Below, piece after piece: positions 26,527 to 34,488 of a DNA stretch of 64,000 nucleotides. Origin of the DNA: Actinomadura luzonensis (lineage in GTDB: Bacteria > Actinomycetota > Actinomycetes > Streptosporangiales > Streptosporangiaceae); contig NZ_JAKRKC020000001.1 in assembly GCF_022664455.2 (NCBI RefSeq), forward strand, positions 4,655,001 to 4,719,000, given 5' to 3'. Within the stretch, counting starts at the first letter, position 1. Each line of letters begins with the position of its first letter. The notes beneath the pieces were generated by a model. It ran no database searches. It saw only the letters and a list, made by a program, of their open reading frames with translations, and was not told the DNA's origin. The position numbers were made by a program, and so were the translations under genes.

Positions 26527-27914
26527 CGACCTTCCCCGAGAGCTTCCTGTGGGGCACCGCCACCGCCGCGTACCAGGTGGAGGGCGCCTGGAACGAGGAC
26601 GGCCGCGGCCCGTCCATCTGGGACACCTTCTCGCACACCCCCGGGCTGGTCGCGGGCGGCGACACCGGTGACGTGGCCTGCGACCACTACCACCGGCTGG
26701 AGGAGGACCTGGACCTGCTGGCCGGGCTCGGCGTGGGCGCCTACCGGTTCTCGATCTCCTGGCCGCGGGTGCAGCCGGGCGGGACGGGCTCGCTCAACGA
26801 GCCGGGCGCGGCGTTCTACGACCGGCTGATCGACGGCCTGCTCGCCAGGAACATCGCCCCGGTGGCGACCCTCTACCACTGGGACCTGCCGCAGGAGCTG
26901 GAGGACGCGGGCGGCTGGCCGGCCCGGGACACCGCGCTGCGCTTCGCCGACTACGCCCGCCTGATGGGCGAGCGCTACGGCGACCGGGTGGACACCTGGA
27001 TCACCCTGAACGAGCCGTGGTGCTCGGCCTACCTGGGCTACGCCTCCGGCGTGCACGCCCCGGCGCGCACCGACCCGGCCGCCGCCCTGGCCGCCGTCCA
27101 CCACCTCAACCTGGGCCACGGCCTGGCCGTGCAGGCGCTGCGCTCGACCCCGGCCGCGGACGCGAAGATGTCGGTCACGCTCAACCTGCACCACGTGCGC
27201 GGCGTCTCGGAGGCCGACGCGCCCGCGGTGCGCAAGGCGGACCTGCTGGCGAACATGGCCTTCCTCGGGCCGATGGTGGAGGGCGCCTACCCGCGCGAGC
27301 TGTTCGAGGTGACCTCCTCGGTGACCGATTGGGCGTTCGTCCGCGACGGCGACGAGGCGACCGCCCGCCAGCCGCTCGACGTGCTCGGCGTCAACTACTA
27401 CAACCCGACGCTGGTGCGGCACTGGGACGGCTCGGGGCCGAAGGAGACCGCCGACGGCCACCAGGACGGGGCCGCCTCGCCGTGGATCGCCTGCGAGGAC
27501 GTCGAGTTCGTCAGGCAGCCCGGCCCGTACACCGAGATGGGCTGGAACATCGACGAGACCGGCCTGACCGAGCTGCTGCTGCGGCTGCGCCGCGACTACC
27601 CGGACCTGCCCACCATGATCACCGAGAACGGCGCGGCGTTCCCCGACCCGGCCGGGCCGGACGGCGTGGTCCACGACGCCGACCGGGTCGACTACCTGCG
27701 CCGGCACCTGTCCGCCGTGGCCGAGGCCATCAAGGGCGGCGCGGACGTGCGGGGCTACTTCGTGTGGTCGCTGATGGACAACTTCGAGTGGGCGCACGGC
27801 TACGCCAAGCGGTTCGGCATCGTCCGCGTGGACCGCGCGACGATGGAGCGCACCTGGAAGGACAGCGCCCACTGGTACCGCGACGTGGTGGCCGCCGGCA
27901 AGCTGCCGGAGTAG
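26523..27914 (+). CDS. GH1 beta-glucosidase
   Basis: A 463-residue family 1 enzyme. It begins with the family signature FLWGTATAAYQVEGA, and has acid/base Glu164 in TLNEPW and nucleophile Glu368 in ITENGA, with the aglycone-side WSLMDNFEWAHGY near the end. Start ATG 26523 overlaps the GH31 stop and has aaggag just upstream. As the last gene of the operon it would release glucose once xylose and galactose side groups have been trimmed. Beta-galactosidase or beta-fucosidase side activity is common in the family. It ends three bases from the convergent methyltransferase gene. Confidence 0.95.
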   Translation: MTTFPESFLWGTATAAYQVEGAWNEDGRGPSIWDTFSHTPGLVAGGDTGDVACDHYHRLEEDLDLLAGLGVGAYRFSISWPRVQPGGTGSLNEPGAAFYDRLIDGLLARNIAPVATLYHWDLPQELEDAGGWPARDTALRFADYARLMGERYGDRVDTWITLNEPWCSAYLGYASGVHAPARTDPAAALAAVHHLNLGHGLAVQALRSTPAADAKMSVTLNLHHVRGVSEADAPAVRKADLLANMAFLGPMVEGAYPRELFEVTSSVTDWAFVRDGDEATARQPLDVLGVNYYNPTLVRHWDGSGPKETADGHQDGAASPWIACEDVEFVRQPGPYTEMGWNIDETGLTELLLRLRRDYPDLPTMITENGAAFPDPAGPDGVVHDADRVDYLRRHLSAVAEAIKGGADVRGYFVWSLMDNFEWAHGYAKRFGIVRVDRATMERTWKDSAHWYRDVVAAGKLPE

Positions 27915-27917
27915 CCC

Positions 27918-28748
27918 CTACGGCTTGCGTCCCACGCCGCCGACGAAGGTGTGGTAGGTGATCCCCGGAGTGGCCTGGTCGCTGTCGTCCGGCCGCCACT
28001 CCGGGAGCGGCACCAGGCCCGGCTCCAGCAGCTCCAGGCCGTCGAAGCAGGCCAGGATCTCCTCCCGGGTGCGCCAGCGGCCGGTGCCGAGATGTTCGTT
28101 GAACAGCTTCTCGGCGCCGGCCGCCTGCTCGGCGATCTCGGGGAGGGCGGCGCCCGGGTTGTGGAAGTGGGAGATCACCACGTGGCTGCCGGGGGCGAGC
28201 CGGGCCACCAGGCGGGCCACGATGCCGGCCGGGTCCTCCTCGTCGGCCAGGTGGTGCAGCAGCCCGAACATCAGCAGCCCCACCGGCCGGTCGAGGTCGA
28301 TGAGGGCCAGCACCCGCGGGTCGGCGAGGACGCGCTCCGGCTCGCGGGCGTCGCCCTGCACGACCGCGGTGGTGTCGTCGCCGGCGAGCAGCGCCCCGCC
28401 GTGGACCTGCACGATCGGGTCGTGGTCGACGTAGACGACGTGCGCGCCTGGCGCGACCGACTGGGCGATCTCGTGCACGTTGCCCTGGGTCGGCAGGCCC
28501 GAGCCGAGGTCGAGGAACTGCCGGACGCCGGCTTCGCCGGCGAGGTGGCGGACGGTGCGCCGCAGGAACTCCCGGTTGGCCCTGGCGGCCTCCGGCGCGT
28601 CCGGCGCGATCTTCAGCGCCAGCTCGGCGACCTGCCGGTCGACGGCGTAGTTGTCCTTGCCGCCCAGCATGTAGTCGTAGACGCGCGAGACGCTCGGCTT
28701 GCTGGTGTCGATTCCCTGCGGCGCGCTCTCCTGCTCGCTTGCGGGCAC
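27918..28748 (-). CDS. SAM-dependent methyltransferase, Methyltransf_19 (DUF574) type
   Basis: A 276-residue Rossmann methyltransferase of the family that is strongly expanded in actinomycetes. Signature motifs are SVSRVYDYMLGGKDNY at the N-terminus, FLDLGSGLPTQGNVHEIAQ for SAM binding, VVYVDHDPIV and GLLHHLADEEDP. The substrate of this family is unknown. The GTG at 28748 has aaggag upstream on the minus strand. A TAAGAT -10-like hexamer sits at 28787-28792 with no good -35. A paralogue lies at 38687-39520 in the opposite orientation. Confidence 0.93.
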   Translation of the reverse strand: MPASEQESAPQGIDTSKPSVSRVYDYMLGGKDNYAVDRQVAELALKIAPDAPEAARANREFLRRTVRHLAGEAGVRQFLDLGSGLPTQGNVHEIAQSVAPGAHVVYVDHDPIVQVHGGALLAGDDTTAVVQGDAREPERVLADPRVLALIDLDRPVGLLMFGLLHHLADEEDPAGIVARLVARLAPGSHVVISHFHNPGAALPEIAEQAAGAEKLFNEHLGTGRWRTREEILACFDGLELLEPGLVPLPEWRPDDSDQATPGITYHTFVGGVGRKP

Positions 28749-28860
28749 TGACGGCTCCTTGGGGGTGCGGGGGGACTACGCCGGTGATCTTAACGGGGCC
28801 GGCCGGAGAACGTGAGCCTTCATCGCGAATCGGCCGGCGCGTCACCAGGAGGGCGGCGCC

Positions 28861-29490
28861 TCACCAGGAGTCGACGTGCAGCACCTCGTCGAGCGGCTGA
28901 CGGCGGGCGGGGCGGAACGTCTCGCCCGTGTAGTAGGCGGTGGGCATGAGCACGCCCTGCCGGACGTTCGCCGGGATGCCGAGCAGGTCGGCGATCTCGC
29001 TCTCGTACACCAGGTGCAGGCTCGTCCAGGCGGTGCCGAGGCCGCGGGCGCGGGCGGCCAGCATGTAGCTCCACGCGGCCGGCAGCAGCGACCCCCACAG
29101 CCCCGCCTGGTTGCCCTCGGGCAGCCGCGCCGCCTCGATGCAGGCGATCACCAGGACCGGCACGTCCCCCATGTGCTCGCCCAGGAAGGCGGCGCTGTCG
29201 GAGACCCGCCGCTGGGTGGCCGCCCGCTCCGGGTCGTCCTGGAACAGGTCGCCGGCCGAGGAGCCCGAGCCGAGGTAGGCGCGGGTGGCCCGGCCGTAGT
29301 AGTCGCCGACCGCCTTGCGTTTGTCCGGGTCGGTGATCACGATCCAGTGCCAGCCCTGGCTGTTGCCCCCGGTGGGGGCCTGCAGCGCGATCTCCAGGCA
29401 CTCGCGCACGAGCTCCATCGGGACCGGCCGGGTCAGGTCGAGGCGCTTGCGGACGCTGCGGATGGTGGTGAGCAGCTCGTCTGGGGTCAT
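28861..29490 (-). CDS. Nitroreductase-family flavoprotein
   Basis: A 209-residue FMN enzyme. Family features are SVRKRLDLTRPVP with the FMN-phosphate-binding Arg residues, EIALQAPTGGNSQGWHWIVI, and the C-terminal LGIPANVRQGVLMPTAYYTGETF. Typical members reduce nitro groups or quinones with NAD(P)H. It runs on the same strand as, and just downstream of, the damaged nsrR-hmp gene, with 46 bases between, which hints at a former nitrosative-stress operon (inference). The Start ATG at 29490 is clear. Confidence 0.9.
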   Translation of the reverse strand: MTPDELLTTIRSVRKRLDLTRPVPMELVRECLEIALQAPTGGNSQGWHWIVITDPDKRKAVGDYYGRATRAYLGSGSSAGDLFQDDPERAATQRRVSDSAAFLGEHMGDVPVLVIACIEAARLPEGNQAGLWGSLLPAAWSYMLAARARGLGTAWTSLHLVYESEIADLLGIPANVRQGVLMPTAYYTGETFRPARRQPLDEVLHVDSW

Positions 29491-29536
29491 GGGCCCATCA
29501 TGTCAACTCCCGGCGCGCCGCCCCGGGAGGCGCGGC

Positions 29537-30863
29537 TCAGGCGGCCGCGAGCCAGAGGTCGGGGCCGAAGACCTCGTAGTGGATGTCCTGGGGCGCGACC
29601 CCGGCCCTGATGAGCCGGCCGCGGAGCGACCGCATGAACTCCACCGGCCCGCGCATGTAGACCACCGCCCCCTCGGGGATCGGCACCCCGTCCAGGTCCA
29701 TGAGGCCGGAGCGGGCGCCTTCGAGGGCTGCGGTCGGCGTGCAGCAGCAGCACCTCGCGGCGGTCGCCGGTGCGGGCCAGGTGGCTCAGCATGGCGGCGA
29801 TCGGGGTGCCGCCGATGCCGGCCGAGACGAGCACGAGCGGGGCGTCGCCGGCCTCCAGCGTGACGTCGCCGAAGGGCGCCGACAGGGTCAGCTCGTCGCC
29901 CTCGCGGACGGTGGCGTGCAGCAGCGCGGAGACCTCGCCGCCGGCCACCCGCTTGACCGTGAGGCGCCGCAGGCCGCCCTCCTCGTCCGACACGCTGTAC
30001 TGGCGGAGCTGGTGCACGCCGTCGGGCATGCGGACGCGGACGCTGACGTACTGGCCGGGCAGCGCGGGCGGGACGGGCTCGCCGCCGAGCGGGCGCAGCA
30101 GCAGCAGCGACACGGTGTCCGCGGTCTCCTCGCGGCGCTCGGCCACCTGCCAGGTGCGCCAGGTCCGGCCCTGACCGGCGCCCGCGGCGGCGTACAGCGG
30201 GGCCTCGATCGCGATGAGCGCGCCGGCCATCAGCCAGTAGACCTCGTCCCAGGCGGCGGCCACCTCGGGGGTGACGGCGTCGCCGAGCACCTCGGCGATC
30301 GCGCCGAACAGGTACTTGTGGACGACGACGTACTGGTCCTCGGTGACGCCGACGGCGGCGTGCTTGTGCGCGATGCGCGACAGCAGCGCGACGGGACGCT
30401 CGTCCGGGCGCTCCAGGAGCAGGGTCGCGAAGGCGGCGATGGAGCCGGCCAGGGCGCGCCGCTGCTCGCCGTTCCGCTGATTGCCGCGGTTGAACAGGCC
30501 GTCGAGCAGCTCGGGGCGGTCGGCGAACATCGCGTCGTAGAACCGCGCGGTGATGGTGTCGAGCTGGGCCCGCCGCAGCGCGCCGCGTAGCCGGCAGGCG
30601 GCCCGCAGCGGGCAGGGCACGGCGTCCTCGCAGCCCGCCACGTCCGCCGTGCCCTCCAGCTCGCGGACGATGCTCCCGACGCTCGCGCCGCGCCCGCGCG
30701 CCGAGAGCTGCGTCCCGCCGCCCCGCCCCCGCCGCGCCTCCACCAGCCCCAGCTCGCTGAGCCTGGCCACGGCCTTGGCCGCGTGCGTGTACGGGACGGC
30801 GAGCGCGTCGGCCACCGCCCGCGTGGTCAGCAGCTCGTCGCCGCCCGCCACGGCCAGCCGCAT
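29537..30863 (-). pseudogene. Remnant nsrR-hmp: Rrf2 regulator joined to flavohaemoglobin, with a deletion in the NAD domain
   Basis: Residues 1-98 read as an NsrR-type Rrf2 regulator: LLTTRAVADALAVPYTHAAK, RRGRGGG wing, and the cluster cysteines in GCEDAVPCPLRAACRLRG (C-x5-C-x5-C). The expected first dozen residues of the winged helix are missing. After ALRRAQ the chain enters a flavohaemoglobin globin at LDTITARFYDAMF, lacking about its first 20 residues; haem-pocket Tyr, NQRNGEQ and proximal IAHKH are kept, as is the FAD motif RQYSVSD. At 29727-29741 (LLLHADRS) about 35 residues of the NAD domain are lost and the frame changes; the end (GLMDLDG...IHYEVFGPDLWLAA) continues in another frame to the stop at 29537-29539. 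In streptomycetes nsrR and hmpA are neighbours, so a deletion fused them. It is unlikely to give a working Hmp. Confidence 0.7.
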
Positions 30864-30961
30864 GACTCCACGGTATGCCGCCCGCCCGCCTCCCCACGCC
30901 CGCCCGGCGCCGCCCCAGGGCGCCGGTCGGACGGGGCCGGTCAGAGAGGGCCGGTCACCGG

Positions 30962-32065
30962 TCAGACGTGGCCGAGCACGGCCATGGCGGGCAGGGCGCG
31001 GTCGGCGTAGTCGAACAACGCCTGGTTCTCCCAGGCGTTGCCGGAGGACGGGTCGGCCGGGTCCCAGCCGTTGCCCTTGACCCCGGTCCAGGTGGCCTCC
31101 CAGGTGAACAGGCCGAGGCCGAGCCCGCCCGGCACCTGGCGGACGACGCTCGCCACCTTCGCCAGCATCGCGGCCTGGCCCTGCGGGGTGGCCGGGTAGC
31201 CGGCGTACGGCTCGGGCGAGGTGATCAGGTTCTCCCAGCCGTCGTCGTCGGCGGTGGTGAAGGGGTAGGCGGTCTCGGCCACGACGATCGGCTTGCCGTA
31301 GCGGGCGGCGACGTCGTTGAGGTTGGCCTGGAAGGACTCCAGCGAGCCGTGCCAGTACGGGTAGTACGACACGCCGATGACGTCATGGCGGATGCCGTTC
31401 GCGGCGGCGTTGTCGAACCACCACCGGTACAGGCCGTTGTCGCCGCCGTTGGCCAGGTGCAGCACGACCCTGGTCGCGGAGGAGACCTCCTTGACCGCGT
31501 CGTAGCCGGAGTTGAGCAGCGCGGCGGTGTTCGCCCAGTTCGCGTTGGAGCCGTCCGGCCACAGCAGGCCGCCGTTGATCTCGTTGCCGACCTGCACCAG
31601 GTCGGCCGTGGTGCCCTGGCGGCGCAGCGCATCGAGCACGTCGTAGGTGTGGTCGTGGACGGCCCGGCGGAGCTGGTCGAAGCTCAGCGCCTCCCAGGCG
31701 GCCGGCTTGTACTGCTTGCCGGGGTCGGCCCAGGTGTCGGAGTAGTGGAAGTCGACCAGCAGCTTCAGCCCGTACGCCTTGGCGCGCCTGGCGACGGCGA
31801 GCACCTGGGTCTTGGTGTTGTAGCCGTCGGCCGGGTTCACCCAGACCTTCAGCCGGATGTGGGTCAGCCCGGCCTGGGCGAGGATGCGCAGGGGGTCGCC
31901 GCGGCGGCCGAGCGCGTCGCGGTAGACGCCGCCCAGGGCCTCGGACTTGGCGAGGCTGGAGACGTCGGCGCCGCGGATCGGCAGCCGCGCCTGGGCCTGC
32001 GCGGGGGCGGCGGCCAGGGCGGCGGCGAGTAACAGCAGGGACAGGGTGGCCAGGAGGCGTCTCAT
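30962..32065 (-). CDS. Secreted GH53 endo-beta-1,4-galactanase
   Basis: A 367-residue arabinogalactanase that cuts beta-1,4-galactan side chains of pectin outside the cell. The N-terminus is a Sec signal (MRRLLATLSLLLLAAALAAAPAQA, cleavage after AQA about residue 24). The TIM-barrel core starts RGADVSSL. Acid/base Glu162 lies in QVGNEINGG and nucleophile Glu264 in VVAETAYPF; VDFHYSDTWADPGKQ is family-typical. It is the second gene of an operon with the GH42 gene: their gap is ten bases, and the aggag ribosome site overlaps the GH42 stop codon. Confidence 0.94.
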   Translation of the reverse strand: MRRLLATLSLLLLAAALAAAPAQAQARLPIRGADVSSLAKSEALGGVYRDALGRRGDPLRILAQAGLTHIRLKVWVNPADGYNTKTQVLAVARRAKAYGLKLLVDFHYSDTWADPGKQYKPAAWEALSFDQLRRAVHDHTYDVLDALRRQGTTADLVQVGNEINGGLLWPDGSNANWANTAALLNSGYDAVKEVSSATRVVLHLANGGDNGLYRWWFDNAAANGIRHDVIGVSYYPYWHGSLESFQANLNDVAARYGKPIVVAETAYPFTTADDDGWENLITSPEPYAGYPATPQGQAAMLAKVASVVRQVPGGLGLGLFTWEATWTGVKGNGWDPADPSSGNAWENQALFDYADRALPAMAVLGHV

Positions 32066-32075
32066 GCGGGTTCTC

Positions 32076-34322
32076 CTAGGGTTGGGGGGTTTCCTCGACG
32101 ACTGTGACGGCGCCGGCCGCGACGGTGACCCGGCCCTCGCAGCGCGCGCCGTCGAGGACGCTGACGCCGCGCACCCCTTCGACCGTCACCGGCTGGTCGC
32201 CGTGGTTGATGAGGAACAGGTGGCGGCCCCGGCGGATCAGTTCGAGGGTGTCGGGCAGGCCCCGGGGACGGGTGACGCCGGCGTGGTCGAGCACCTGCGC
32301 GAGCAGCCCCCGCAGCCCGGCACCGCTCCCAGGGACGGGCATGGTGGCGGGGGCGGGGGCGTCGGCAGGGGCGGGGGCGTCGGTCGGGGCGGGGGCGTCG
32401 GCAGGGGCGTCGGTCGGGGCGGTGGCGAGGTACCAGGCGGTGCCCGCGCCGAGGTCGTGGCGGGTGAAGGCGGGGTGACCGGCGTCCGGGCCCGTGGCGA
32501 AGGCCCGCACCGTCACCGCGCCCGCCGGCCGCACCCGCTCCGACCACACCCGCGCCGGCAGCAGAGCGCCCGGAGAGACGGCACCCGCCGCCGAGCCCGC
32601 AGCGCCGCCCGACGGCGCCGAGGGGCCGCCCGACAGGGCCGAGGGGCCGCCCGACAGGGCCGAAGGGCCGCCCGACAGGGCCGAAGGGTCGGCCGGTGCG
32701 GGCGTGGTGTCGTCTGTCGGGGGCGTGGTGACCGGGGCGGTCAGGTGGACCAGTTCGCCGGCGCGCAGCGGGTGGAACTCCTCGATCGACAGGCCGAGCA
32801 GCTCGCGCAGCGCGCCCGGGTGGGCGCCGGGGTGGATGGTGTCGTGCTCGTCCACGATGCCGGAGAAGTACGACACGAGCAGGTGCCCGCCGGCTTCGAC
32901 GTAGCGGTGCAGGTTCTTGGCGCCGGCTTCGGTGAGCAGGTACGAGGACGGCGCCACCACCACCCGATATCCCGAAATATCGGCGGAAGGGTGGACGAAG
33001 TCGACGGTGACGTGCTCCCGCCACAACGCCTCGTAGAAGGCGTCCATCCGCTCGCGGAAGGCCAGGTCCACCGACGGCCGCCAGTCCAGCTCCAGCGCCC
33101 AGTACGACTCCCAGTCCCAGACCAGCGCCACCTCGGCCCGCACCCGGCTGCCCCGCACCCCGGCCAGCCGCCGCAGGTCGGCCCCCAGCCGCACCACCTC
33201 GCGCCACTGCGCGGAGCCGGTCCCGGCGTGCGGCACCAGCCCGGAGTGGAACTTCTCGGCCCCGAACCGGGAGGCCCGCCACTGGAAGAACAGCACGCTG
33301 TCGGAGCCGCGCGCCACGTGGGCGAGGCTGTTGCGGCGCATCTCGCCGGGACGTTTGGCGAGGTTGCGCGGCTGCCAGTTGACCGCGCCCGCCGAGTGCT
33401 CCATGAGCATCCAGGGCGCGCCCCCGGCGACGGAGCGCGCGAGGTCGGCGGACATGGCGAGGTCGATGTGGTTGTCGGGCTGCTCGGCGCGCAGGTAGTG
33501 GTCGTTGGCGACGACGTCCAGCTCGCGGGCCCACCGCCACAGGTCGGTGGACTTGCAGTTGACGGTGCCGGCGAAGTTGGTGGTGACGGGCAGGTGCGGG
33601 GTGAGCTCGCGCAGGATGTCGCGCTGGAGCGCGTAGTGCTCGCGGTGCTGGCCGTCACTGAAGCGGGCGTAGTCGAGGCGCTGGGCGGGGTTGACGACGG
33701 TGTGGTTGAAGCGGGGGGCGTCGATCTGGTCCCAGGCGGTGTAGGTCTGGCCCCAGAAGGTGGCGCCCCAGGCGTCGTTGAGCGCGGACAGGTCGCGGTA
33801 GGTGGCGCGGAGCCAGGCCCGCCAGGCGGTGACGCTGTGCTCGCAGTAGCACTCGCCGAGCGGCGCGCCGTACTCGTTGTGCACGTGCCACATGACCACG
33901 GCGGGGTGGTCGCGGTAGTGCGCGCCGAGCGCGCGCACCACCCGCGCGGTCGCCTCGCGGAAGGCGGGCGCGCTGGAGCAGGCGCTCTGCCGCCCGCCGA
34001 ACCCGATGCGCACGCCCTCCCTGGTCACCGGCAGCACGTCGGGGTGCGCGGCGACGAACCAGGCGGGCGGCGCGGCCGTGGGCGTGGCCAGGTCGACCGA
34101 GATCCCGCCGGCGTGCAGCCGGTCGAGGATCTCATCCAGCCAGCCGAACGTGTAGCGCCCCTCCTCCGGCTCCATCAGCGCCCACGAGAACATCCCGAGG
34201 CTGACCAGGTTGACCCCGGCCTCGCGCATGAGGGCCACGTCCTCGTCGAGGACCTCGCGCGGCCACTGCTCCGGGTTGTAGTCCCCGCCGAAGGCGAGGC
34301 CGGCCGGACGCTCCGGATACAT
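32076..34322 (-). CDS. GH42 beta-galactosidase of the galactan locus
   Basis: A 748-residue family 42 enzyme that hydrolyses galactan oligosaccharides after import. It begins LAFGGDYNPEQWP, has acid/base Glu150 in WHVHNEYG and nucleophile Glu308 in MLMEHSAGAVNW, and a Cys pair in GECYCEHS at the likely zinc site. The ATG at 34322 is chosen because aaggggg lies just upstream and the family signature follows within a dozen residues. Two low-complexity inserts lie in the C-terminal part: three SGGPSAL units (32620-32682) and an Ala/Pro/Asp run (about 32345-32425). It diverges from the binding-protein gene across two operators. Confidence 0.93.
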   Translation of the reverse strand: MYPERPAGLAFGGDYNPEQWPREVLDEDVALMREAGVNLVSLGMFSWALMEPEEGRYTFGWLDEILDRLHAGGISVDLATPTAAPPAWFVAAHPDVLPVTREGVRIGFGGRQSACSSAPAFREATARVVRALGAHYRDHPAVVMWHVHNEYGAPLGECYCEHSVTAWRAWLRATYRDLSALNDAWGATFWGQTYTAWDQIDAPRFNHTVVNPAQRLDYARFSDGQHREHYALQRDILRELTPHLPVTTNFAGTVNCKSTDLWRWARELDVVANDHYLRAEQPDNHIDLAMSADLARSVAGGAPWMLMEHSAGAVNWQPRNLAKRPGEMRRNSLAHVARGSDSVLFFQWRASRFGAEKFHSGLVPHAGTGSAQWREVVRLGADLRRLAGVRGSRVRAEVALVWDWESYWALELDWRPSVDLAFRERMDAFYEALWREHVTVDFVHPSADISGYRVVVAPSSYLLTEAGAKNLHRYVEAGGHLLVSYFSGIVDEHDTIHPGAHPGALRELLGLSIEEFHPLRAGELVHLTAPVTTPPTDDTTPAPADPSALSGGPSALSGGPSALSGGPSAPSGGAAGSAAGAVSPGALLPARVWSERVRPAGAVTVRAFATGPDAGHPAFTRHDLGAGTAWYLATAPTDAPADAPAPTDAPAPADAPAPATMPVPGSGAGLRGLLAQVLDHAGVTRPRGLPDTLELIRRGRHLFLINHGDQPVTVEGVRGVSVLDGARCEGRVTVAAGAVTVVEETPQP
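32620..32682 (-). repeat. Three 21-bp in-frame repeats in the GH42 gene
   Basis: Units of 21 bp (gaggggccgcccgacagggcc with one change in the third) start at 32620, 32641 and 32662 and encode ALSGGPS heptapeptides. A related gcgggggcgtcggcagg repeat follows near 32345-32425 and encodes DAPAPA units. Both keep the frame. Confidence 0.88.
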
Positions 34323-34342
34323 CCATCCCCCTTGGAAAGCTT

Positions 34343-34358
34343 CTGTGAACGTGCACAG
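34343..34358. promoter_or_regulatory. LacI-family operator O1 of the galactan locus
   Basis: CTGTGAACGTGCACAG, nearly palindromic around the central ACGT, lies 21 bp upstream of the GH42 start. An exact reverse-complement copy is at 34455-34470, one on each side of the divergent control region. The linked LacI protein (37591-38589) is the likely ligand. Confidence 0.8.
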
Positions 34359-34426
34359 TAATCCCATTCCGGCCGCCAAGGGAACAGCCCCCGTCGATCA
34401 GCGGATTAACGAGAACGTAACGCCTC

Positions 34427-34456
34427 TTGACGGACATTTCTGCGCTGTTCCACTCT
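34427..34456 (+). promoter_or_regulatory. Possible promoter of the galactan transporter operon
   Basis: TTGACG at 34427-34432 is followed after 18 bases by CACTCT (34451-34456), a weak -10. The second operator begins at 34455, over the -10 and start region, which fits repression. No comparable promoter could be picked for the minus direction. Confidence 0.4.
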
Positions 34457-34470
34457 GTGCACGTTCACAG
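34455..34470. promoter_or_regulatory. LacI-family operator O2 of the galactan locus
   Basis: CTGTGCACGTTCACAG is the exact reverse complement of the site at 34343-34358, with centres 112 bp apart. It lies 18 bp before the binding-protein start codon and just ahead of its ribosome site. Two identical sites at this spacing could allow a DNA loop by a tetramer or separate control of both directions. Confidence 0.8.
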
Positions 34471-34488
34471 AACCTTACGGAGGTACGC

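Noticed and set aside
28749..28860. Regulatory RNA or riboswitch ahead of the methyltransferase gene
   Set aside because: The 112-bp gap shows only a weak -10-like hexamer and G/C stretches, with no recognisable conserved RNA motif.
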